Assembly (NCBI GenBank): GCA_040879025.1 | Contig: JBBDLF010000013.1 | Span: 1-64,000 of the forward strand | Reading direction: 5' to 3' | Source: JBBDLF01 sp040879025 | GTDB lineage: Bacteria; Pseudomonadota; Gammaproteobacteria; Pseudomonadales; Pseudohongiellaceae | DNA length: 64,000 nt | Shown: piece by piece, positions 8,758 through 16,306 of the stretch | Position numbering within the stretch: position 1 is the stretch's first letter | How the letters are laid out: every line of letters begins with the position of its first letter | The notes under the pieces: generated by a model | The model's database searches: none | Seen by the model: only the letters and a program-made list of their open reading frames with translations | What the model was told of the DNA's origin: nothing | Translations under genes and position numbers: made by a program

Positions 8758-9750
8758 ATGAGAAACCGGATTGCCGCAATCTACCTGGCGTGGGGTGTTG
8801 TCGTGACTCCCTGCCTGGTCTTCGCTCAAAACAGTGATCTTCCGCGTACCGGCTACGGTCATCCGGATTTGCAGGGGACCTACACCTACCGCACTCTCAC
8901 GCCGCTGAATCGGCCGCAGGAACTGGCTGATAAAGCCGTTCTTACCGAGCAAGAGGCCGCCGAATGGGCCGCTTTCGAGAACCGTCGCCAGAATCGCGAC
9001 CTCATTGTGGATTCCATTGGCGGCGCGGGATACCCCCCGGGCGTCATTTCCTACAACGAGTTCTGGTACGAACGGGGCAGTAATACGGTTGAGGATCTCC
9101 GCACTTCGCTTGTCTACGACCCTCCGAATGGCAGAATTCCTCCGCTCAACGAGGAAGGACGCCGCCGTGCGCAGGCAGTACAGGAAATGCGCCGGTTAAG
9201 CCTCGGGCCGGAGGCACGGACCCTGGCTGATCGCTGTATCCAGAGCAGCGGTGCGGGGCCGCCCCTGGTACCGGGATCCTATAACAATAATATCCAGATC
9301 GTGCAGACTGCAGACTACGTGGTGATACTCAGTGAAATGATCCATCGCGCCCGTATCATTCCGTTTGCCGACGAGCACGGCGATCATCCAACTAAATGGG
9401 AAGGTGATTCCATCGCGCGCTGGGATGGAGAGACGCTGGTCATTCACACCCAGGATTTTTACCAGAACCAGAACTCCCGCGGTGCGTCGGCCAGCATGAC
9501 GCTGGAAGAACGCATCCGGCGTATCGATGCCGACACCCTGGAATACGATTTTACGATGGAAGATCCGCTTTCCTGGGACGTGAGCTGGTCCGCGAGATTC
9601 CCCCTGCGGGAAATCAGTGATCCGGTTTACGAATACGCCTGTCACGAGGGCAACCATGGTCTGGCTGGCATTCTGGCCGGCTGGCGGCGCTATGAGCAGA
9701 TGGGCATGAACGGTGATGGAACACCCATTCTGAATGAAGATGACAACTAG
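8758..9750 (+). CDS. secreted protein of unknown function (YACHEGN family)
   Basis: A 330-residue exported protein with a signal peptide (cleavage after VFAQ, residue 24). Mature features are GHPDLQGTYTYRTLTPLNRP near the start, a central WEGDSIARWDGETLVIHT segment, and a C-terminal YACHEGNHGLAGILAGWRR motif. I recognise this as a widespread family in marine proteobacteria and acidobacteria with no assigned function. A clear AAGGAG site precedes ATG 8758. The hydrolase gene follows 51 bp later on the same strand, so co-transcription is possible. A short hairpin (CAGGC/GCCTG) at 9755-9768 lies between them. Confidence 0.75.
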   Translation: MRNRIAAIYLAWGVVVTPCLVFAQNSDLPRTGYGHPDLQGTYTYRTLTPLNRPQELADKAVLTEQEAAEWAAFENRRQNRDLIVDSIGGAGYPPGVISYNEFWYERGSNTVEDLRTSLVYDPPNGRIPPLNEEGRRRAQAVQEMRRLSLGPEARTLADRCIQSSGAGPPLVPGSYNNNIQIVQTADYVVILSEMIHRARIIPFADEHGDHPTKWEGDSIARWDGETLVIHTQDFYQNQNSRGASASMTLEERIRRIDADTLEYDFTMEDPLSWDVSWSARFPLREISDPVYEYACHEGNHGLAGILAGWRRYEQMGMNGDGTPILNEDDN

Positions 9751-9801
9751 CTGATCAGGCGCTGCCTGACCAAGACACAGCGAACACGAGGTGCACAAAA
9801 G

Positions 9802-10722
9802 ATGCATTACAGAAACAGACTTTCCGTTATAGCTTTCCTATTTCTCATTGCGCTTGCCCCTGTTGCTGTTGCGCAAAACCTGGGTGCAGATGACGGTCGT
9901 TATCGTCCCCTGGGGCGGGAGATCGCTGCCGAGATAGGTCGCGACCTGGGAGAGCGGCTTTATGAAGTCCGCACCTATGACCCCGAACCCGAGGTGGGAG
10001 AATTCTCCGCCGCTACGCTCTTCTATCCGTTGACCCTGAGTTTTGATCCGCCCATTCCCTCAGTGGTGCTGGTGCCCGGCTATCGCGGTACCCAGGCGGC
10101 CTATGACTGGTGGGGTCCCGCCCTGGCGTCATTGGGCATTGCGGTAATGATTCTGGATACCAACACCCCGGAAGACTCGCTGGAAGACCGTAGCAATGCG
10201 CTGGTGGCGGCGGTGGATTTCCTGCAGGCTGAAAACGGCAAGGACGGCAGCCCGCTGCAAAACAGGCTGTCTATGGACAAGATTGGAATTATGGGTCACT
10301 CCCTTGGGGGGGGCGCCTCACTTGCGGCTGCGCGTGAACTGGGTGACAGCATCGGTGCGGTAGTGGCTCTTACTCCTTATTGCTGCGAATTGCGTCAGTC
10401 TTTTACCGGCGACTACAGTGATCTCATGGTGCCGTCACTGATAATCACCACCGCCGAAGACACCGTTGCACCGCCGGACACGCACGGCCGGCTTCTGTAC
10501 GAGTCAATGGCCGACTCTGTTGACAAGGCTTATGTGGAATTTGCCACCGGCGCCCACAACCTGCCCACCAATGCGGGAACGGACCTGCAGACGCTGGCTC
10601 TCTACACAGTAGTGTGGTTGAAACAGCATCTCGATGACAACGCAGCCCTGGCGGAGTGGTTCACTGGCGAACCTGAAGGAGACCTGGCGGAAAAGTTCTC
10701 CCGCTTCGAGTCCAGCTTCTGA
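9802..10722 (+). CDS. exported alpha/beta hydrolase, PETase/cutinase-like
   Basis: A 306-residue secreted serine hydrolase with a signal peptide (residues 1-24). The order of motifs follows polyester hydrolases of the cutinase/PETase group: oxyanion loop VPGYRGTQ (Tyr94), WWGPALASLG at 103-112, LDTNT, nucleophile elbow GHSLGGG (Ser167), EDTVAPP (Asp220) and GAHN (His252). The aromatic clamp Trp of PETases is replaced by Tyr193 in TPYCCE. The extra disulfide around the catalytic His of IsPETase is absent, but two adjacent cysteines (194-195) sit next to the clamp. GAGGT precedes ATG 9802. Natural substrate unknown; polyester activity is a hypothesis. Confidence 0.8.
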   Translation: MHYRNRLSVIAFLFLIALAPVAVAQNLGADDGRYRPLGREIAAEIGRDLGERLYEVRTYDPEPEVGEFSAATLFYPLTLSFDPPIPSVVLVPGYRGTQAAYDWWGPALASLGIAVMILDTNTPEDSLEDRSNALVAAVDFLQAENGKDGSPLQNRLSMDKIGIMGHSLGGGASLAAARELGDSIGAVVALTPYCCELRQSFTGDYSDLMVPSLIITTAEDTVAPPDTHGRLLYESMADSVDKAYVEFATGAHNLPTNAGTDLQTLALYTVVWLKQHLDDNAALAEWFTGEPEGDLAEKFSRFESSF

Positions 10723-10824
10723 TTCAGGTGGGGTATTTGCAGGCGGCCATCCCGCCCAGGCCGGGCAGGGAAATGTGGTAATGTGAAGAGGGAGACGGGT
10801 GAAGCTGCCGATCCTCCGTCTTGC

Positions 10825-11319
10825 TCACCAGTATCCGATCATCCTGCCCGAGCCGATAACGATAAGCCAACTCAGCAGTGAGACGCCGCCAAAAGCCGCC
10901 AGCACGGTTTGACGGCTAGTGTCGGCATTGCCGCTGCGCACGCTTTTCCAGGCTGCGGTGCGGGTAAACAACAGGAGGTTGAGCAGCGCCACCGCAAGCG
11001 CCGTAAACTTGATGATCAGAAATGGATTGCCCGCGTAGTCGGTGGCGTTGGTCGCCAACAGGCAGGCGCCACTCAGCACCGCCAGGCAGAAAGCGCCGAT
11101 TGCCAATGGAACGGTCAGACTGGCGACAGTTGCGATCGCAGTGTTTCGCCGCCAGCCCAGCAAGCGCAGGTCGAAGATGAGTATGGAGCCAAACAGGGTC
11201 GCCACCGCCAGGATGTGCACCAGATTGATGATCCCGTAGGACCAGACGCCAGCGCCACGGACAGCGTCGCCGAGCGCGGAGTGCTCAATCCAGCGCAGCA
11301 GTGGCAGCAGGTCGAGCAA
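10825..11319 (-). CDS. DUF6644-family four-helix membrane protein
   Basis: A 164-residue protein with four predicted membrane helices (about 26-48, 65-85, 98-115 and 140-160). An invariant-looking His sits in helix 1 (NLVHILAVATLFG), with a following FDLRLLGW loop. The start is TTG 11319, two bases after the stop of the DUF6152 gene, so translation is probably coupled. Pairing of DUF6644 with DUF6152 recurs in marine proteobacteria. Histidines in the membrane suggest metal or haem binding, but this is speculation. Confidence 0.75.
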   Translation of the reverse strand: MLDLLPLLRWIEHSALGDAVRGAGVWSYGIINLVHILAVATLFGSILIFDLRLLGWRRNTAIATVASLTVPLAIGAFCLAVLSGACLLATNATDYAGNPFLIIKFTALAVALLNLLLFTRTAAWKSVRSGNADTSRQTVLAAFGGVSLLSWLIVIGSGRMIGYW

Positions 11320-11321
11320 GC

Positions 11322-11690
11322 TTATTCGCGATCCGGATAGACGTTGTAGGTCCGGTGATCGTAGGTCACACGTTCCGTCTTGATCTCGTAGCGCCCCGGA
11401 TCCTCATTGCGATGGCCGCTCACCGTCACCTGCGCGCCTACTGGAATGGTTTCCTCGCGCAATCCCGCGCGGCTGGTTCGGGCCGGCGGCGCCAGTGTGA
11501 CCTCCCAAATCTGGTCGTCCACGCGGATTTCCATCTCGGCATGGGGGCCGGAGAGGCTCACCGCTTTTTCCACCGTGCCAGTCAGTTCGAACTGCTGGTT
11601 ACCGTTTCCGTTCCAGCCGTGGTGGGCGAGGGCGGGAAACGTCATGAACAAGGCAACGCCGGTAATCGTCAAACGGGTCTTGATACTCAT
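11322..11690 (-). CDS. DUF6152-family small secreted protein
   Basis: A 122-residue exported protein. The signal peptide ends in PALAHHGW, so the mature protein begins with a His-His-Gly-Trp motif. A single OB-like or beta domain follows (ELTGTVEKAVSLSGPHAEMEI, and VTLAPPARTSRAGL). AGGAG precedes the ATG. The mature N-terminal His pair could bind copper, as in other His-1 proteins; that is inference. Upstream gene of the DUF6152-DUF6644 operon. Confidence 0.8.
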   Translation of the reverse strand: MSIKTRLTITGVALFMTFPALAHHGWNGNGNQQFELTGTVEKAVSLSGPHAEMEIRVDDQIWEVTLAPPARTSRAGLREETIPVGAQVTVSGHRNEDPGRYEIKTERVTYDHRTYNVYPDRE

Positions 11691-11866
11691 GTCAGATCTC
11701 CTGGTTGCGGAATCCGCCGGGCGAGAGTAACAGGCGGAAAGTATTGCGGATCAACAATGCTGACCGGCCGCGTCCAGTATTTTACTCAATGGAGCCGTCT
11801 GACCTGACGTGACCCCGTGCGTGCCATCGTGTGTCCTGATGGTAAAGAGAATTTATTCATCAATCT

Positions 11867-12889
11867 TCAGGCTTTCAGATAGGGCGTCAGCGCTTCGAAC
11901 CGATACTCAATTTCCGCTATTTCCTGGTCGCTGAAGCTGTAGTCGCCGCGTCTTGAACGTATGGTTTTGAAAATTCCCCGTTTCTGTAATACATACAGGC
12001 GTACGCCGGGAATCAACTGGTCAAGATTCAGCATCAGCAATAATTTGCTGTAGCAGTCACGCAGCTCCTCCTCGCGCCCCGCCAGATGCAACTGCCACAG
12101 GGAGGCATAAACATCGGCGTACATGGCGCCACCGGTCATTACGCCGTCGGTTCCGATACGCATTTCATACAACCAGCCGATTCCGAAGGTAGCGCCTATA
12201 ACGCTCTTTATCGGGTCGGGGCGGTGCTGTACGAGTTGGCGCATGCGCTCCTGCACATCACCGTACTCTTCCTTGATGTAACCGCACTGCGGGAAGTCCG
12301 TCGCCAGGCGCACCAGAAAGTCCACGGTCAGTTCGATGTCGGGGCCGCCACTGGTCTGCACAAAAACCGGGCGTGAGGTAATGGCGCACAGGGTCTGGTA
12401 GTACTGGTATATCTGTTCCAGTGAGTTGGCGGAGGTGGGAGGGATGGCTATCATGCCGTCGGGTTGCAGTGATTCGGCAAAGCGCGCGTACTCCACCATG
12501 CCCTCGGTGTCGTCGGCCTGCACGCCCAACACCAGTACCATATCCGTGTTCCGGGCGGCTTCCGCCAGCACTTCAAAGCCGCGCATACGTTCTTCCCGGC
12601 TCAGATAGCGCTGTTCGCTGGAATTTTGTGGCCAGACCAGACCGTCGACGCCACACTGTTGCAGAAAATCCACCTGGCCGGCCAGATCGCCATAGTCCAC
12701 GTCGCCGTCGGCAGTGTACGGTGTGCTGAGAATCATGAAAACGCCACGCATGGCACCGTTGTGTTGCGCCTGTTGCGCGAACACCGCGCCGGGTACGAAG
12801 AAGGTGGCACCCAGGGCAGTCAGGCATTGGCGACGGGTCAGCGTCAGCGAACGGGCTGTCGATGGATGAGTAAAATCAAATACCGGCAT
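11867..12889 (-). CDS. exported DapA/NAL-fold aldolase-like protein
   Basis: A 340-residue class I aldolase-fold protein of the dihydrodipicolinate synthase/N-acetylneuraminate lyase family. It has an N-terminal signal of twin-arginine appearance (LTRRQCLTALGATF, residues 17-30, ending VFAQ). The Schiff-base lysine is kept (Lys206 in GYIKEEYGD). The GTTGE phosphate or carboxylate loop is replaced by QNSSE (88-92), and the YNxP tyrosine motif by VFVQTSGG (176-182). It is therefore unlikely to be a true DapA, and lysine synthesis would not be periplasmic. Members of such divergent exported groups have no assigned substrate. ATG 12889 chosen; the longer open frame lacks homology. Confidence 0.8.
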   Translation of the reverse strand: MPVFDFTHPSTARSLTLTRRQCLTALGATFFVPGAVFAQQAQHNGAMRGVFMILSTPYTADGDVDYGDLAGQVDFLQQCGVDGLVWPQNSSEQRYLSREERMRGFEVLAEAARNTDMVLVLGVQADDTEGMVEYARFAESLQPDGMIAIPPTSANSLEQIYQYYQTLCAITSRPVFVQTSGGPDIELTVDFLVRLATDFPQCGYIKEEYGDVQERMRQLVQHRPDPIKSVIGATFGIGWLYEMRIGTDGVMTGGAMYADVYASLWQLHLAGREEELRDCYSKLLLMLNLDQLIPGVRLYVLQKRGIFKTIRSRRGDYSFSDQEIAEIEYRFEALTPYLKA

Positions 12890-12954
12890 GAGGGCTGCTC
12901 CTGGGAGGTGACCGTTGCGTTTGCTCAAGACTGGACGGTCCAGTCCGAGAGGCT

Positions 12955-13266
12955 TTATCGGGCGCTGCTGAATAGCCGCGTTCGTGCAAACAGCACGATC
13001 AATGCCGGCCATAGCAGGGTATTTATTATGTCGTGCATACTGTTCGCCCAGCGCAGTCTGCCTATAGTGACATAATTGTCGTAAAGGTCGAGCATTTCCA
13101 GTCCGCAGGCCAGGATGAATACCGGCAGCAGGCAAACGGGTTGGAGGCGCCCCCTTTTCCATACGATGACCGAGATAAAAAACACCAGAAGACCGAGGTG
13201 CATATGCGCCGCGTCCTGGGACACGTTAAGCACATCCAGCATCAGATTTTTAACATTCTGGAACAA
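12955..13266 (-). CDS. small three-to-four-helix membrane protein, unknown
   Basis: A 103-residue hydrophobic protein with helices near 21-36, 42-58 and 75-95, and a conserved-looking acidic patch LEMLDLYDNY between them. The start is TTG 13266, preceded by AAGGAA at suitable spacing; ATG 13242 is an alternative. It resembles small membrane proteins of unknown function (DUF6713-like), but I am not certain of the family. It sits between the MaoC and DapA-fold genes on the same strand. Confidence 0.6.
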   Translation of the reverse strand: MFQNVKNLMLDVLNVSQDAAHMHLGLLVFFISVIVWKRGRLQPVCLLPVFILACGLEMLDLYDNYVTIGRLRWANSMHDIINTLLWPALIVLFARTRLFSSAR

Positions 13267-13317
13267 GGTCGGTTTCCTTACCTGGGTACAGTGTGTGGGC
13301 GTTGGCGAACGAGGTGA

Positions 13318-13788
13318 TCACGTAGTAGCCGGCTTGCGAAACACGATCACCTTGACCACCAGAATCTGAACCGGTTCGCCGTTCTGATTGCGGGTTTCGC
13401 TTCGCACGGTGATGGTTCCGCGGTCGGGCTTCGATCGGGACGGCGCGATGTCGAGCAGGGTGGTGTGTACCTGGAGGGTGTCGCCGGGCCAGGTGGGTCT
13501 TGGCCAGCTGATTTCACCACCGGTGCCGATCATGCCGTTGGCCAGAGGCAATCCACCGGTGACGAATAATCGCATGGTGACCGCTGCGGTATGCCAGCCA
13601 CTGGCGACCAACCCTCCGAACAGAGATGTTTTTGCCGCCTCCGCGTCAAGGTGGAATGGCTGTGGGTCGTACTGGGAGGCGAAGGTTTTTATTTCCTCCT
13701 CGCCCAGCGTATACGTTTCACTGTGGAAGGTATCACCTACCTTCAAGTCTTCGAGATAGAGCAGATCCTGTGTGGCGGTCGAATTCAT
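13318..13788 (-). CDS. MaoC-family (R)-hydratase / acyl dehydratase
   Basis: A 156-residue single hot-dog domain. The hydratase signature is present: FASQYDPQPFHLDAEAAKTSLFGGLVASGWHT, residues 36-67, with the catalytic Asp/His pair of DPQPFH. Predicted to hydrate 2-enoyl-CoA thioesters or related acyl compounds. It is the first of three minus-strand genes reaching to 11867, with gaps of about 50-65 bp, so a loose operon is possible. A TATAAT hexamer at 13846-13851 (minus) could belong to its promoter. Confidence 0.88.
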   Translation of the reverse strand: MNSTATQDLLYLEDLKVGDTFHSETYTLGEEEIKTFASQYDPQPFHLDAEAAKTSLFGGLVASGWHTAAVTMRLFVTGGLPLANGMIGTGGEISWPRPTWPGDTLQVHTTLLDIAPSRSKPDRGTITVRSETRNQNGEPVQILVVKVIVFRKPATT

Positions 13789-13861
13789 GGGGGGCTCATT
13801 CGTTGGACGATGGACGCGGTGGCTGACTGCAACGACTGCCCCCCATTATAAAGAAATGAGA

Positions 13862-13908
13862 GGGCCGGGTCTTCCTTCGCGCCTGATTCACGACGCAAGA
13901 CCTGGCCC
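13862..13908 (-). terminator. hairpin after the esterase gene
   Basis: Arms at 13862-13873 and 13897-13908 (GGGCCGGGTCTT / AAGACCTGGCCC) pair over 12 bp with one G-U-type mismatch. The hairpin lies just past the esterase stop on the minus strand and is followed by a short T-rich run. A factor-independent terminator is plausible though the T-tract is imperfect. Confidence 0.45.
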
Positions 13909-13919
13909 CGGTGGAGGGG

Positions 13920-15026
13920 TTAGTTCATGACTTCGTTCAGAAAGCGGTCGAGGTGGAATTTCGCCAGCTGGTTACCCGGTGCGAAATAGACCGCATCGAA
14001 AGCGTGGAAGGACCAGGGGATCTCCAGCAACAGTGAGCTTTCGCCGTAGTTTACCAGCGTTTCGTGCCACTCGCGGGGAAAGCGTGCCTTCACGATGATA
14101 TCCCGAGCGCCGGTGATCTGCAGGGTGGGGGGCAAACGGTTACGTAGAGAACTTGTGGGAGACGCCTGGGCATACAGTTCGGGAATGTCCGCGGGGGTGC
14201 CACCGAGCAGGTCGACGAGTTTGTCCCGGATATCCATAGGGTCGTGGACTGGCGGGTCTTCGTACATGGCCGCGAGTTCTGTCGGACCATAGTAACTGAC
14301 GACGCCACGCACGGGTATCTCGCTGGTGTAAGCGGCGAGCATGGCCAGTTGTGCGCCGGCGGAGCGGCCAATCAATGCGATACGCGAGCTGTCAGCCTGG
14401 TAGCTGTTCGCGTTGTCATGGATCCAGGTGAGCGCTGACTGAACGTCCTCGAGTTGCGCGGGGAAGGTGAATTGCGGGGCGAACCGGTACGCGACGGAAA
14501 ATACCGCATAACCCTGGTTTGCCAGCCGGCTCAAGGCAGCGCGATTGTCCGCCGCGCTGCCGAACTGCCAGGCGCCGCCGTGAATGTGAATGATGATGGG
14601 TGCAAGCGTATTGGAAGAGGGGGGTGGCGGATAAAACGCCATACCCATGTTCAGGGTCTGCGGTGTCATGCGCGGGCTATAGAAGTCGGTGAAGCTGCTT
14701 TCCAGTAAATCCGCGATTTCCGGAGCCTCGTCTACGGGTTGCCGGAAACCCTGCGCGTCCCATTGCGCAGCCATGGACTGGTTCAGGGAGGGAACCGACA
14801 GCATTGGCCAGGAGGACACACCCAGCCCCAGAAGGAACACCAGTGCCAGCAGCCGCCACTTGAACAGGCTGAGCAGCAGACCTAACACGTTCAGCGCAAT
14901 AAAGTAGGGCCATAATTCCGCAGCGACTGTGACCGCCGGCCAGAGCAGGTCATTGGCTGCTGGTATCAACACCAGTGCTGTGTAAACAGCGGATAACAGG
15001 AATAACAGGAACAAAATTGGTTTCAT
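13920..15026 (-). CDS. membrane-anchored alpha/beta hydrolase (HSL-like esterase)
   Basis: A 368-residue esterase with three N-terminal membrane helices (residues 4-21, 36-53 and 57-73) and a hormone-sensitive-lipase-like hydrolase domain. Visible motifs are HIHGGAW (147-153, oxyanion hole), AYRFAPQFTFPAQLEDV and GRSAG (Ser222 nucleophile). A C-terminal SFHAFD carries the His. ATG 15026 is selected because it begins the first hydrophobic helix. Substrate unknown. It is followed by a hairpin terminator and is probably monocistronic. Confidence 0.85.
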   Translation of the reverse strand: MKPILFLLFLLSAVYTALVLIPAANDLLWPAVTVAAELWPYFIALNVLGLLLSLFKWRLLALVFLLGLGVSSWPMLSVPSLNQSMAAQWDAQGFRQPVDEAPEIADLLESSFTDFYSPRMTPQTLNMGMAFYPPPPSSNTLAPIIIHIHGGAWQFGSAADNRAALSRLANQGYAVFSVAYRFAPQFTFPAQLEDVQSALTWIHDNANSYQADSSRIALIGRSAGAQLAMLAAYTSEIPVRGVVSYYGPTELAAMYEDPPVHDPMDIRDKLVDLLGGTPADIPELYAQASPTSSLRNRLPPTLQITGARDIIVKARFPREWHETLVNYGESSLLLEIPWSFHAFDAVYFAPGNQLAKFHLDRFLNEVMN

Positions 15027-15153
15027 TACGATATGGCCTTGGCTCCATACAGTGACTCCAATGATTGAACTTAGCCTCAGATCACTACGCATACAAGCCA
15101 AAATCCACAACAGTTGACATCCGTCAGTATTGTGTTATTTTTTTAGAAAGTAA

Positions 15154-15404
15154 GGGTCGGACCGGTGCAACTCATTGTTTTTTCATATTATTATGTCTAT
15201 ATGAGTGCAATTTTGGCACTTAAACTATACATTTCGGGCGTTTAAAAGAGGTTTTAAGCATGATCCGCCGTTGAAAAAATGTGCGGTCGTTCTCGGAATC
15301 CTTACAGACCGCTTTTATTGTTGCAAAACTAGCTCTAAGCCTCAAAACTGCACTGCTTTTGCTTGCAACTCCCATGCTTTCAAGGTGTTGCGTTGGTCCG
15401 ACCC
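15154..15404. repeat. 251-bp AT-rich element with terminal inverted repeats (MITE-like)
   Basis: The ends GGGTCGGACC (15154-15163) and GGTCCGACCC (15395-15404) are perfect inverted repeats. The similarity continues inward (GTGCAAC / GCAAC), giving about 16 of 20 matches. The interior is visibly richer in A+T than the neighbouring genes and has no credible coding frame. The right end lies inside the 3' end of liuE and supplies its last residues and stop. This explains the gene-free stretch 15027-15379. A TTGACA/TATTTT promoter-like pair at 15114-15141 points into it. Confidence 0.6.
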
Positions 15405-16306
15405 GCGGAGCGGAACGCCAACGCGGCTTGGGACTGATTTCGGCGCTGCAGTTTGGCGCAAATCCAGTGGCTGGTTTCGATCAGCTTTGCCAGGTTAACG
15501 CCGGTTGCAATCCCCATTCCGTCCAGCATATACACGAGATCTTCAGTGGCGGCATTGCCACTGGCCCCGGGCGCGTAGGGGCACCCGCCCAGCCCGGCAA
15601 CCGACGAGTCGATATTGCTGATCCCCAGTTCCAGCGCTGTGAGGATGTTCGGCAATGCCTGACCGTAGGTGTTGTGAAAATGCACAGCCAATTGCTGCGG
15701 GTCGGCTGATTGCAGGCAATTCGACAGCAGACGCTTTATTTGGAGCGGTGTGCCCGCCCCGATCGTGTCGCCCAGCGAAACCTGGTAACACCCCAGTTCC
15801 AGCAAGCGTTGCATCAGGCGGACCACCCTGTCCGCGGCAATTTCGCCTTCGTATGGGCAGGCGATGATGCAGGAAATATAGCCCCGTACAGGGATATCGT
15901 GTTTGGCCGCTGCGTTAAAAATATCCTCAAAACGTTCAATACTTTCCGCGATGCTGCAATTGGTGTTACGTTGACTGAAGGTTTCCGAAGCTGCCGCAAA
16001 TACCGCGACTTCACTAACCCGCGCCCGAATCGCACGCTCAAAACCCTTTATATTCGGCGTCAGTGCGGTGTAACCGACATCGGGATTCCGGGCAAGTTTC
16101 TGGAACACCTGATCTGAATCCGCCATCTGCGGGACCCGCTCGGGTGCAACGAAACTTCCTGTTTCTATAGTCCGCAAACCACAGTCGGCCAATCGTTCAA
16201 TCAGCTCGATCTTCACCGCCAGCGGGACAATCACGGCCTCGTTTTGCAGCCCGTCACGCGGACCGACTTCCACGATTCTGGCCGTCTCGGGAATATTCGG
16301 TGTCAT
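15380..16306 (-). CDS. liuE: hydroxymethylglutaryl-CoA lyase
   Basis: A 308-residue TIM-barrel lyase that splits HMG-CoA to acetoacetate and acetyl-CoA, the last step of leucine breakdown. Signature segments are VEVGPRDGLQNE (residues 12-23), the metal-binding HFHNTYG and the catalytic-Cys loop GLGGCPYAPGASGN. Its start overlaps the liuD stop by 4 bp. The final residues (about AFRSAGRTNATP) are encoded within the inverted-repeat element at 15154-15404, so the native C-terminus has probably been replaced. This is the last gene of the liu operon. Confidence 0.95.
   Translation of the reverse strand: MTPNIPETARIVEVGPRDGLQNEAVIVPLAVKIELIERLADCGLRTIETGSFVAPERVPQMADSDQVFQKLARNPDVGYTALTPNIKGFERAIRARVSEVAVFAAASETFSQRNTNCSIAESIERFEDIFNAAAKHDIPVRGYISCIIACPYEGEIAADRVVRLMQRLLELGCYQVSLGDTIGAGTPLQIKRLLSNCLQSADPQQLAVHFHNTYGQALPNILTALELGISNIDSSVAGLGGCPYAPGASGNAATEDLVYMLDGMGIATGVNLAKLIETSHWICAKLQRRNQSQAALAFRSAGRTNATP

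Noticed and set aside
12890..13162. Upstream 91 codons of the DapA-fold frame
   Set aside because: They overlap the small membrane-protein gene in another frame and have no aldolase-family sequence; the signal begins at ATG 12889.
15205..15498. Plus-strand open frame of 97 codons across the liuE end
   Set aside because: It lies in the AT-rich inverted-repeat element and opposite liuE. No ribosome site or recognisable domain.
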